Shown: positions 40,781 through 48,612 of the stretch, in pieces
Layout of the letters: each line of letters opens with the position of its first letter
Numbering within the stretch: position 1 is the stretch's first letter
Origin: Allocatelliglobosispora scoriae
GTDB taxonomy: Bacteria; Actinomycetota; Actinomycetes; Mycobacteriales; Micromonosporaceae
DNA: 64,000 bases
Direction: 5' to 3'
Assembly: GCF_014204945.1 (NCBI RefSeq)
Contig: NZ_JACHMN010000001.1
Location: 310,001-374,000 of the forward strand
Notes under the pieces: generated by a model
Databases searched by the model: none
What the model was told of the DNA's origin: nothing
Seen by the model: the letters and a program-made list of their open reading frames with translations, nothing else
Made by a program: the position numbers and the translations under genes

Positions 40781-42163
40781 GTGACCGAACGCACCCTCAA
40801 ACTCGGCGCCGTCCTGCTCGGCGTCGGCGGGCCGGGCCAGCACAACACCTGGCTCAGCCCCGAGATACCCGGCGACGCCAGCGTCGACGTCCGCTGGTAC
40901 ATCGCCCGCGCCCAGCAGGCCGAGGCGGCCGGCTTCGACCTGGTGTTCATCGTGGACAGCCAGTTCATCACCCCGGATTCGCCCCACCACTACCTCAACC
41001 GGCTCGAACCGCTCACGCTGCTCTCGGCGATCGCGGTGCACACCACCAACATCGGCCTCGTCGGCACGCTGACCACCTCCTACAACGACCCCTACAACCT
41101 GGCCCGGCGGCTCGCCTCGCTGGACGTGATCAGCGGCGGCCGGGCCGGGTGGAACGTCGTGGCGACCGGCGACGGCGGCACCGCCGGCAACTACGGCCGC
41201 GACGAGCACTACGACTACGCCGCCCGCTACGGCCGAGCCCTGGAGCACGTCCGGGTCGCGCAGGGCCTGTGGGACTCCTATGAGGACGACGCCTTCCCCC
41301 GGGACAAGGAGCGCGGCGTCTTCTTCGACCGCTCCCGGCAGCACGCGCTGAACCACGTGGGGGAGCACTTCTCGGTGGTGGGGCCGCTGAACATCCAGCG
41401 CTCGCCGCAGGGGCAGCCGGTGATCTTCCAAGCCGGCGATTCGGAGGAGGGCCGCGACCTCGGCGCCGCCGTCGGCGAGGCGATCTTCACCCACTCCCGC
41501 ACGATCGAGCAGGGGCAGGCGTTCTCCCGCGACATCAAGGCGCGCGCCGCCGCGAAGGGCCGCAACCCCGACCACGTCATCATCTTCCCCGGCATCAGCC
41601 CGATCCTCGCCAACACCGACGAGCTGGCGCGGGAGAAGGAGCAGCAGATCCTCGGCGCGAAGAGCTTCGACCGCGCCCTCGCCGAGCTCGGCCGCCCCTT
41701 CGGCTGGCACGACTTCACGCAGTACGACCTCGACGCGCCCTTCCCGGACCTCGGCGATCTCGGCGACCGCAGCTTCAAGACCCACGCGGAGCGGATCAAG
41801 CAGCTCGCCAAGGAGAACGGCTTCACCCTGCGCCAGGTCGTGCAGCACCAGCTCGACTCGCAGCGCTCCCCGTTCGTCGGCTCGCCGCTGACCGTCGCGA
41901 ACGAGATCGAGCGGTGGTTCCGGGCCGGCGCCTTCGACGGACTCAACATCACCATCACCGTGCCGAGCGAGTTCGCCCGGTTCACCGACGAGGTCCTGCC
42001 GATCCTGCGCGAGCGCGGCGTCGTGCGGACCGGCTACCGGTCGACCACGCTGCGCGGCAACCTCGGCCTGCCGATCCCCGAGAACGTCCACACCGCGGCC
42101 CGCAACGCCGAGCCGCAGGTCCCCGCCCCCGTCGCCGCTCCCGTCCCGAGCCTCGTGCCGTGA
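40781..42163 (+). CDS. Flavin-dependent monooxygenase, NtaA/SnaA/DszA family
   Basis: A 460-residue luciferase-like (LLM) protein with a GTG start. It has LLGVGGPGQHNTWLSPEIPG at the start, LVFIVDSQFITPDSP, HYLNRLEPLTLLSAIAVHTT, GGRAGWNVVATGDGGTAGNY (FMN site), and NIQRSPQGQPVIFQAGDSEE, all NtaA/DszA-type motifs. It uses FMNH2 and O2 from a separate reductase. Family members split C-S or C-N bonds in sulfones, sulfonates or aminopolycarboxylates. In this operon desulfurization of an imported organosulfur compound is the likely role. It is the first gene, paralogous to the one at 47254. Confidence 0.9.
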   Translation: MTERTLKLGAVLLGVGGPGQHNTWLSPEIPGDASVDVRWYIARAQQAEAAGFDLVFIVDSQFITPDSPHHYLNRLEPLTLLSAIAVHTTNIGLVGTLTTSYNDPYNLARRLASLDVISGGRAGWNVVATGDGGTAGNYGRDEHYDYAARYGRALEHVRVAQGLWDSYEDDAFPRDKERGVFFDRSRQHALNHVGEHFSVVGPLNIQRSPQGQPVIFQAGDSEEGRDLGAAVGEAIFTHSRTIEQGQAFSRDIKARAAAKGRNPDHVIIFPGISPILANTDELAREKEQQILGAKSFDRALAELGRPFGWHDFTQYDLDAPFPDLGDLGDRSFKTHAERIKQLAKENGFTLRQVVQHQLDSQRSPFVGSPLTVANEIERWFRAGAFDGLNITITVPSEFARFTDEVLPILRERGVVRTGYRSTTLRGNLGLPIPENVHTAARNAEPQVPAPVAAPVPSLVP

Positions 42164-42195
42164 CCGCGAACACCACCCCTCAGAAAGGCACCGCC

Positions 42196-43710
42196 ATGAC
42201 CACCACACGACGTAGGAGATGGCTCGTCGCAGCCGCCACCGCAGCGGCTCTGGCGCTGGGGGGTTGCGCCACCGGCACCGGCAGCTCCACCGCCGAGACC
42301 ACCCTGCGGTGGGCGATCGCACTGCCCGCGCACTGGGACCCCGTGGTCAGCGGCAGCGGTGCGCAGTTCCGGATCCTCTCCCTGGCGTACGCGTCGCTGG
42401 TCGAGATCGACGAGAACGGCAAGGCGGTGCCGAGCCTGGCTGCGAGCTGGGACTACAACGCCACCGGGGACCAGGTCACCTTCCGCCTGCGGCCGAACCT
42501 GAAGTTCTCCGACGGCGAGCCGCTCGACGCGCAGGCCGTCAAGCTCTACCTCGAGCGCGCCAAGACCCAGAAGAACTCCGCGCTCTTCGGCGACCTCACC
42601 TCGATCAAGGAGATCACGGCCAAGGGCGACCTCGACGTCGTCATCAACCTGACCCAGGTCGACTACCAGATCCCGCTGCTGCTCGGCGAGCGCGTCGCGC
42701 AGATCACCAGCCCGAAGGCCGCGCAGGACCCGGCGAAGCTCGACCAGTCCCCGGTCGGCGCGGGACCCTTCGTCGTCACCGAGATCGTGCCGGGCTCGCA
42801 CGTCTACCTGAAGAAGAACCCGGACTACTGGGACGCGGCGAACATCAAGATCGACCGGGTCGAGGTGCACGCCGCACCGGACTCCGCCACCATCGTCTCC
42901 AGCCTGCAGACCGGCGTCTACGACTTCGCCTCCCTCGACGCCACGCAGATCAAGGCGGCGAAGGCGGCCAAGCTGGACGTGGTCTTCCAACCGGGCTACA
43001 ACGCCTCCAACATCAGCATCAACGTCAACAAGAAGCCGTTCGACAACCCGAAGGTCGTCGACGCGGTCCGCTACGCGGTCAACCGCCAGGAGTTCGTCGA
43101 CAAGGTCACCTTCGGCTACGGCAAGGCGACCGACCAGGCGTTCCCGCCCGGGTACATCGCCTACGACGAGGAGTCGGCGAACAAGTACCCCTACGACGTG
43201 GCGAAGGCGAAGGCGCTGCTCGCCGAGGCCGGATACGCACCCGGTGACATCAAGATCGATTTTGTGATCCCGGCGCAGTCCACGGCGGCCGAGATCATCC
43301 AGTCGCAGCTCGCCGCGATCGGCATCACCACCACGATCAAGGTCAACCCGAACTGGTCCACCCCGTTCTTCGCCAAGGACCTCACCCTGTCGGTCTACGG
43401 CACCACCGGCCGCGAATCGCCGGTGCAGACCCTCACCGCCCACTTCGGCCCCAACGGTCCGCTGAACCTGAGCACGCCGTACCAGCCGGAGGGTTTCGAA
43501 GCCGCGGTGGCGCTGGCGCGCCAGACGCCGCTGGACTCGCCGGACTACGCCAAGAACCTGAAGGCGGCGACCCGCGTCGGGCTGCAGAGCCGGGCGCTGG
43601 TCTTCACCTACTCGTTCCCGAACGTCTTCGTGAAGAGCCCGCGGGTCTCCGCCATCACCCCCATCCCCGGCCAGATCCACTGGGCCGGCCTCACGGTGGC
43701 GTCGTCATGA
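42196..43710 (+). CDS. ABC transporter substrate-binding lipoprotein (family 5)
   Basis: A 504-residue solute-binding protein with a lipobox ending LALGGC (Cys24) after a basic signal peptide. It has the family 5 (peptide/nickel/opine) features LKFSDGEPLDAQAVKLYLER, VGAGPFVVTEIVPGSHVYLK, NPDYWDAANIKIDRVEVHA and AVRYAVNRQEFVDKVTFGYG. It delivers substrate to the permeases that follow. Given its partners, the ligand is likely a small organosulfur compound or peptide. It starts 33 bp after the monooxygenase stop. Confidence 0.92.
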   Translation: MTTTRRRRWLVAAATAAALALGGCATGTGSSTAETTLRWAIALPAHWDPVVSGSGAQFRILSLAYASLVEIDENGKAVPSLAASWDYNATGDQVTFRLRPNLKFSDGEPLDAQAVKLYLERAKTQKNSALFGDLTSIKEITAKGDLDVVINLTQVDYQIPLLLGERVAQITSPKAAQDPAKLDQSPVGAGPFVVTEIVPGSHVYLKKNPDYWDAANIKIDRVEVHAAPDSATIVSSLQTGVYDFASLDATQIKAAKAAKLDVVFQPGYNASNISINVNKKPFDNPKVVDAVRYAVNRQEFVDKVTFGYGKATDQAFPPGYIAYDEESANKYPYDVAKAKALLAEAGYAPGDIKIDFVIPAQSTAAEIIQSQLAAIGITTTIKVNPNWSTPFFAKDLTLSVYGTTGRESPVQTLTAHFGPNGPLNLSTPYQPEGFEAAVALARQTPLDSPDYAKNLKAATRVGLQSRALVFTYSFPNVFVKSPRVSAITPIPGQIHWAGLTVASS

Positions 43711-44690
43711 GCGCGGCCCGCATTCGCCGGGCGGCGGGCCGCACCGCCGCCGTGGCAGCGCGATCGATCGGAATCTTCGTCCCGGTGTTCCTGGTGGCGA
43801 CCTTCGTGACCTTCGCGCTGCGGTCGCTGAGCGGGCTCAGCCCGGCGCAGGTGCAGCTCGGCGAGTCGGCGACACCGGAGTCGATCGCCCGCATCGAGCA
43901 CGAGTGGGGCCTGGACCGGCCCTTCCTCACCCAGTACGGCGACTGGTTCGGCAAGGTCCTCGCAGGCGACCTCGGAACCAGCTGGTACAACGGGGCCGAC
44001 ATCTCCCGGCTGCTCGCCGAGGGCGCGGTGATCAGCCTCTCGGTCGCTGGGCTGGCCCTGCTCATCGGCGTGGTGCTCGGGTTCGGCTTCGGCACCCTGG
44101 CGGCGCTGCGGCGGACCACCTGGATCGACCGCACCATCACCGGTGTCATGACCTTCATCTCGGTCATGCCGTCCTTCGTGGTGGGCATCGTCCTCGTGGC
44201 GGTCTTCGCGGTGTCGCTGGGCTGGCTCCCCTCCGCCGGGTACGTCCCGGCGGAGCGGGGGACCGGGCTCTGGCTGGCGCACATCATCCTGCCGGCGATC
44301 GCGCTCAGCTTCGACACCGTCTCCGACGTCGCCCGGCAACTCCGGGCCGGGCTGGTCGCGGCGGCGTCGGAGAACTACGTCACCGGCGCCGTCGTCCGCG
44401 GGCTCAGCCCGCGCCGGATCTTCTTCCGGCACATCCTGCGCAACGGCATCGGACCGGCGGTCACGGTGCTCGGCCTGAAATTCCCCAACCTGCTCGGCGG
44501 CGCCGTCGTCACCGAGTCGATCTTCGGGATGCCCGGGTTCGGGCAGTTCGCCGCGAGCTCGGCGCAGCGCGGCGACGTCCCGGCCGTCCAGGGCGTCCTG
44601 GTCGTCTCCATCGTCCTCGTCGTCGTCTTCAACGTCCTGGTCAACATCATCCTGACCCGGGTCACCCCGGCCTCGGCGAGAGGGGTCTGA
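43707..44690 (+). CDS. ABC transporter permease (DppB-like)
   Basis: A 327-residue permease: N-terminal helix AARSIGIFVPVFLVATFVTF, GEADlike region replaced by LGESATPESIARIEHEWGLD, and the EAA loop AAASENYVTGAVVRGLSPRR followed by FFRHILRNGIGPAVTVLG. This is the DppB/OppB type. It overlaps the substrate-binding protein's stop by ATGA. It forms the heterodimeric channel with the next gene's product. Confidence 0.92.
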   Translation: MSAARIRRAAGRTAAVAARSIGIFVPVFLVATFVTFALRSLSGLSPAQVQLGESATPESIARIEHEWGLDRPFLTQYGDWFGKVLAGDLGTSWYNGADISRLLAEGAVISLSVAGLALLIGVVLGFGFGTLAALRRTTWIDRTITGVMTFISVMPSFVVGIVLVAVFAVSLGWLPSAGYVPAERGTGLWLAHIILPAIALSFDTVSDVARQLRAGLVAAASENYVTGAVVRGLSPRRIFFRHILRNGIGPAVTVLGLKFPNLLGGAVVTESIFGMPGFGQFAASSAQRGDVPAVQGVLVVSIVLVVVFNVLVNIILTRVTPASARGV

Positions 44691-44691
44691 C

Positions 44692-45564
44692 ATGGTCCGC
44701 CGTATCCTCAGCCTCCCGGCCGGCCGCACCGCCGCGGTCATCCTCGGCCTGATCGCGCTACTGGCACTGCTCGGCCCGGTGCTGGCGCCCTACGACCCGC
44801 TCGCGGGCAGCGACGACATGCTCGCCGGGCCCTCCTGGCAGCACCTGCTCGGCACGGATTACCTGGGCCGGGACGTCGGCAGCCGCCTGCTGGACGGCTC
44901 GCGGCTCAGCGTCCTGGGCGCCGTCCAGGTGACGCTGATGGCGCTCGTCGTCGGGGTGGTCCCCGGAATCCTGTCGGTCTACCTCGGCCGGGCCTTCGAG
45001 TGGGCGGCGCTGCGGCTCACCGACACCCTGATCGCGCTGCCGTTCCTGGTCTTCGCCGTCGCGGTGACGGCGCTGCTCGGCAACGGCATCACGCAGGCGA
45101 TGTTCACCGTCGGCATCATGGTCTCGCCGCTGTTCTTCCGGGTGTCGCGGGCGTCGACGCTGCAGGTCGCCCGCTCCCCGTACGTCGAGGCGGCGATCAT
45201 CTCCGGCGCGTCGGTCGGCTGGATCGTCCGAAAGCACGTCTGGACCAAGGTGCTGCCGTCGATCGCGATCGCCCTGGCGCAGACCGCCGGGGTGGGGTTC
45301 GTCGTCGTCTCCAGCCTGACCTTCCTCGGGATCGGCGTGCAGCCGCCGACCCCGACCTGGGGCGGGGTGCTCGCCTCGGACCTCGGATACCTGAGCTACC
45401 GGCCGTGGGCGCCGCTGGTCCCGACCGCGCTGATCATGGCGACGGTCTGGGCCTGCAACCTGCTCGCCGACACCATCCGCGATGTCAACGGCCAGGCCGG
45501 CAAGGCCCTGCTGAACACGAGGAAGCTCCGCGGCCGTCCGGCCGCTGTCGGAAGGGGTGCCTGA
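44692..45564 (+). CDS. ABC transporter permease (DppC-like)
   Basis: A 290-residue permease of the DppC/OppC type: LAPYDPLAGSDDMLAGPSWQ and LLGTDYLGRDVGSRLLDGSR (the GTDxLGRD motif), and the EAA loop EAAIISGASVGWIVRKHVW. It starts one base after the previous stop and shares an A with the next start, so it is tightly coupled. Confidence 0.92.
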   Translation: MVRRILSLPAGRTAAVILGLIALLALLGPVLAPYDPLAGSDDMLAGPSWQHLLGTDYLGRDVGSRLLDGSRLSVLGAVQVTLMALVVGVVPGILSVYLGRAFEWAALRLTDTLIALPFLVFAVAVTALLGNGITQAMFTVGIMVSPLFFRVSRASTLQVARSPYVEAAIISGASVGWIVRKHVWTKVLPSIAIALAQTAGVGFVVVSSLTFLGIGVQPPTPTWGGVLASDLGYLSYRPWAPLVPTALIMATVWACNLLADTIRDVNGQAGKALLNTRKLRGRPAAVGRGA

Positions 45565-46415
45565 TGGCTCTGCTACGCCTGCGCAACGTCCGCGTCCACG
45601 ACGCCGTGGGCGACCGCGATGTCGTCCACAGCGTCTCCTTCGAGCTGGCACCGGGCAGGGTCGTGGGCATCGTCGGGGAGTCCGGCAGCGGCAAGACGCT
45701 GACCTGCCGAGCCGTCCTCGGCATCCTGCCCGAGCACTTCACCGTCGCGGGCGGCTCGATCGAGCTGGCCGGCCGCGACACCGCCACGCTCACCCCGCGC
45801 GAGTGGACCGACCTGCGCGGATCGGTGGTCAGCGCGGTGTTCCAGGACCCCGCGTCCTACCTCAACCCCTCGATTCGGGTCGGCGCCCAGATCGCCGAGG
45901 TGGTCCGCGTGAAGAAGGGCGCGGGCCGCCGGGAGGCGCGCCGCCGCGCGATCGAGCTCCTCGAGGCGGTACGCCTGCGCGACCCCGACGTCGTCTACCA
46001 GCAGTACCCGCACGAGCTCTCCGGCGGCATGCTGCAACGGGTCCTCATCGCCGCCGCGATCGCCGCCGACCCGCAGCTGCTCATCGCCGACGAGGCCACC
46101 ACGGCGCTCGATGTCACGGTGCAGGCCGAGATCCTGGACCTCCTCACCGACCTGCGGGAACGCACCGGGCTCGCCCTCATCGTCGTCTCGCACGACCTCG
46201 CCGTCGTCGCGCAGCTCTGCGACGAGGTCCTGGTGATGCGGGCCGGGGAGGTCGTCGAGCAGGGCACCGCCGCCGACATCCTCTACGACCCGCAGCACGA
46301 CTACACCAGGCTGCTCATCGCCGAGCACCGGCAGTACGGCCTGAACCGCTTCCTGCTGGAGGACGACCCGCGCGACGAGCTCGTGCCGTTGAAGGAGCTG
46401 AACCATGTCGGCTGA
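45564..46415 (+). CDS. ABC transporter ATPase (DppD-like)
   Basis: A 283-residue ATPase: Walker A GESGSGKTLTCRAVL (about residues 38-52), signature HELSGGMLQRVLIAAAI, Walker B LLIADEATTALDVTVQAEIL, H-loop LIVVSHDLAVVAQ. It has a short C-terminal region ending RFLLEDDPRDELVPLK without the usual OppD Cys-rich motif. Its start shares a base with the previous stop (TGATG). It pairs with the next ATPase. Confidence 0.92.
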   Translation: MALLRLRNVRVHDAVGDRDVVHSVSFELAPGRVVGIVGESGSGKTLTCRAVLGILPEHFTVAGGSIELAGRDTATLTPREWTDLRGSVVSAVFQDPASYLNPSIRVGAQIAEVVRVKKGAGRREARRRAIELLEAVRLRDPDVVYQQYPHELSGGMLQRVLIAAAIAADPQLLIADEATTALDVTVQAEILDLLTDLRERTGLALIVVSHDLAVVAQLCDEVLVMRAGEVVEQGTAADILYDPQHDYTRLLIAEHRQYGLNRFLLEDDPRDELVPLKELNHVG

Positions 46416-47229
46416 CGTCCTGTCGGTGACCGATCTGGAGGTGCACTACCGCCGCCGCCACGGCCGCCTGCACGCGCTGCGCGGGGTGTCGCTGTCGGTG
46501 GCGCCCGGCGAGACCGTCGGGATCATCGGCGAGACCGGTTCCGGCAAGTCCACCCTCGCCCGCGCCGTCCTCGGCCTGGTCCGCCCGTCGGCGGGCCGGA
46601 TCGTGGTCGCCGGGGAAGACATCACCGGCTACTCGTCCCGGCAGTGGCGAACGCTGCGCCGTCGAGGGGTCCTGCAGTACGTCTTCCAGGACCCGCTGCG
46701 CAGCCTCGACCCGGACCTCACGATCGAGGAGTCGCTGATCGAGCCGCTGCTCATCCAGGGCCGGTCGCGTACGGAGGCGGTCGAGCGGGCCCGGGCCTAC
46801 ATCGCCCGGGTGCACCTGGACGAGTCGCTGCTGACCCGGCTGCCCGGCGAGCTCTCCGGCGGCCAGCGGCAGCGCGTCGCCGTCGCCCGGGCGCTCGTCA
46901 CCGACCCGGCGCTGGTCATCCTCGACGAGCCGGTGAGCGCCCTGGACTCCGCCAACCGGGTCCAGGCCCTGGAGTTCCTCAAGGAGCTGCGGGACTCCGG
47001 TGCCGCGCTCGTCTTCATCTCGCACGACCTCGGCTCGGTCGCCGGCATCGCCGACCGGATCGCCGTGCTCTACCAGGGCGAGATCGTCGAGGTGGGCACC
47101 GCGCGCGAGGTGATCACGGCGCCTCGGCACGCGTACACCCGACTGCTCGTCAGCTCGGCCCCGACGCTGCGCACCGCCGACGCGGACCGCGCGCGCCGCG
47201 ATGCCCTGCGCGACCTGCTGCACATCTGA
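46405..47229 (+). CDS. ABC transporter ATPase (DppF-like)
   Basis: A 274-residue ATPase: Walker A GETGSGKSTLARAVLGLVRP (about 36-54), signature LPGELSGGQRQRVAVARALV, Walker B LVILDEPVSALDSANRVQAL, H-loop FISHDLGSVAGI, and C-terminal YTRLLVSSAPTLRTADADR. It overlaps DppD by 11 nt. It completes a five-part peptide/nickel/opine-type importer. Confidence 0.92.
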   Translation: MSADVLSVTDLEVHYRRRHGRLHALRGVSLSVAPGETVGIIGETGSGKSTLARAVLGLVRPSAGRIVVAGEDITGYSSRQWRTLRRRGVLQYVFQDPLRSLDPDLTIEESLIEPLLIQGRSRTEAVERARAYIARVHLDESLLTRLPGELSGGQRQRVAVARALVTDPALVILDEPVSALDSANRVQALEFLKELRDSGAALVFISHDLGSVAGIADRIAVLYQGEIVEVGTAREVITAPRHAYTRLLVSSAPTLRTADADRARRDALRDLLHI

Positions 47230-47253
47230 CCGCACCATGGAGGCGAACACCCG

Positions 47254-48612
47254 ATGACCCGCCAGATCAAGCTCGCCCTGCGCGCCTACGGCGTCGGCGG
47301 CCCCGGCCAGCACAGCCTGTGGAAGGACCCGCGTATCCCGAAGAACGCCAGCGTCGACATCGACTGGTACATCGCGCAGGCCACGGCGGCCGAGCACGCG
47401 AAGTTCGACGCGCTGTTCATCGTGGACAGCCAGTTCATCAACGCGACCTACCCCGCGCACTACCTCAACCGGCTCGAACCGCTCACCCTGCTCGCAGCCG
47501 TCGCGACCCACACCCGCAACATCGGGCTGGTCGGCACGCTGAGCTCCACCTACAACTCGCCGTTCAACGTCGCGCGCCGCTTCGCCTCGCTCGACCTGAT
47601 CAGCCGCGGCCGGGCCGGGTGGAACGTCGTGACCAGCCTCGACGCGGGCACGTCGCGCAACTACGGGCTCGACGAGCACCTGGATTACGCCACGCGCTAC
47701 GGTCGCGCTCTGGAGCATGTCCAGGTGGTACGCGGACTGTGGGACTCCTATGAGGACGACGCGTTCCCCGCCGACGTCGACCGCGGCGTCTTCCTCGACC
47801 CGGCGAAGCTGCACGCGCTGGACCACGACGGCGAGCACTTCAAGGTCGCGGGCCCGCTCAACATCCAGCGGTCGCCGCAGGGCCAGCCGGTCATCTTCCA
47901 GGCCGGCGTCTCCGACGAGGGCCGCAACCTCGCCGCCCACGTCGCCGAGGGCATCTACGCCCCCGGCGGCACCCTCGCCGACTCGCAGGCCTACTACGCC
48001 GACATCAAGCAGCGCACCGCCGCGCTCGGCCGCAACCCCGACCACGTGCTCATCCTGCTCGGCGCGCAGCCCGTCATCGCCCGGACCGACGCCGAGGCGC
48101 ACCGCCTGTCCCGAGAGATCTTCGACGCCGACAACGACTTCGACCGCAAACTAGCCGCCTTCGGCCGGGGCTTCGGCGCACACGACTTCTCCCAGTACGA
48201 CCTCGACGCGCCCTTCCCGGACGTCTCCGCGCTCGCCGAGCGGGGCGGGCGCACCCAGGCCGCCAAGATCGTCGACAGGGCCCGCGAGGGCAACCTGACC
48301 CTGCGCGAGACGGTGCTCGCCTTCACCGAGTACAAACCGTCCCCGTTCACCGGCGACCCGGTCACCGTCGCCGACACGATCGAGAAGTGGTACGCCGGGC
48401 GCGCCTTCGACGGCCTGAACCTGGGCCTGCGTACGCCCGAGGACCTGGACCGCTTCGTCGCCGACGTGGTGCCGCTGCTGCAGGAGCGCGGCCTGTTCCG
48501 CACCGACTACGAGGCCGACACCCTGCGGGGGAACCTCGGTCTGCCGATCCCCGCCAACCGCTGGACCGCCGAGCGGGAGCACCTCGACGCCAGGGAGGCC
48601 AGCCATGTCTGA
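47254..48612 (+). CDS. Flavin-dependent monooxygenase, NtaA/SnaA/DszA family (second)
   Basis: A 452-residue paralogue of the 40781 gene, sharing YGVGGPGQHSLWKDPRIPKN, LFIVDSQFINATYPAHYLNR, SRGRAGWNVVTSLDAGTSRN, NIQRSPQGQPVIFQAGVSDE and RDTVRG-like ends (LRGNLGLPIPANRWTAE). The two probably act on different substrates or on successive steps, since both are kept in one operon. GGAGG lies upstream of ATG 47254. It overlaps the next gene by 8 nt. Confidence 0.9.
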   Translation: MTRQIKLALRAYGVGGPGQHSLWKDPRIPKNASVDIDWYIAQATAAEHAKFDALFIVDSQFINATYPAHYLNRLEPLTLLAAVATHTRNIGLVGTLSSTYNSPFNVARRFASLDLISRGRAGWNVVTSLDAGTSRNYGLDEHLDYATRYGRALEHVQVVRGLWDSYEDDAFPADVDRGVFLDPAKLHALDHDGEHFKVAGPLNIQRSPQGQPVIFQAGVSDEGRNLAAHVAEGIYAPGGTLADSQAYYADIKQRTAALGRNPDHVLILLGAQPVIARTDAEAHRLSREIFDADNDFDRKLAAFGRGFGAHDFSQYDLDAPFPDVSALAERGGRTQAAKIVDRAREGNLTLRETVLAFTEYKPSPFTGDPVTVADTIEKWYAGRAFDGLNLGLRTPEDLDRFVADVVPLLQERGLFRTDYEADTLRGNLGLPIPANRWTAEREHLDAREASHV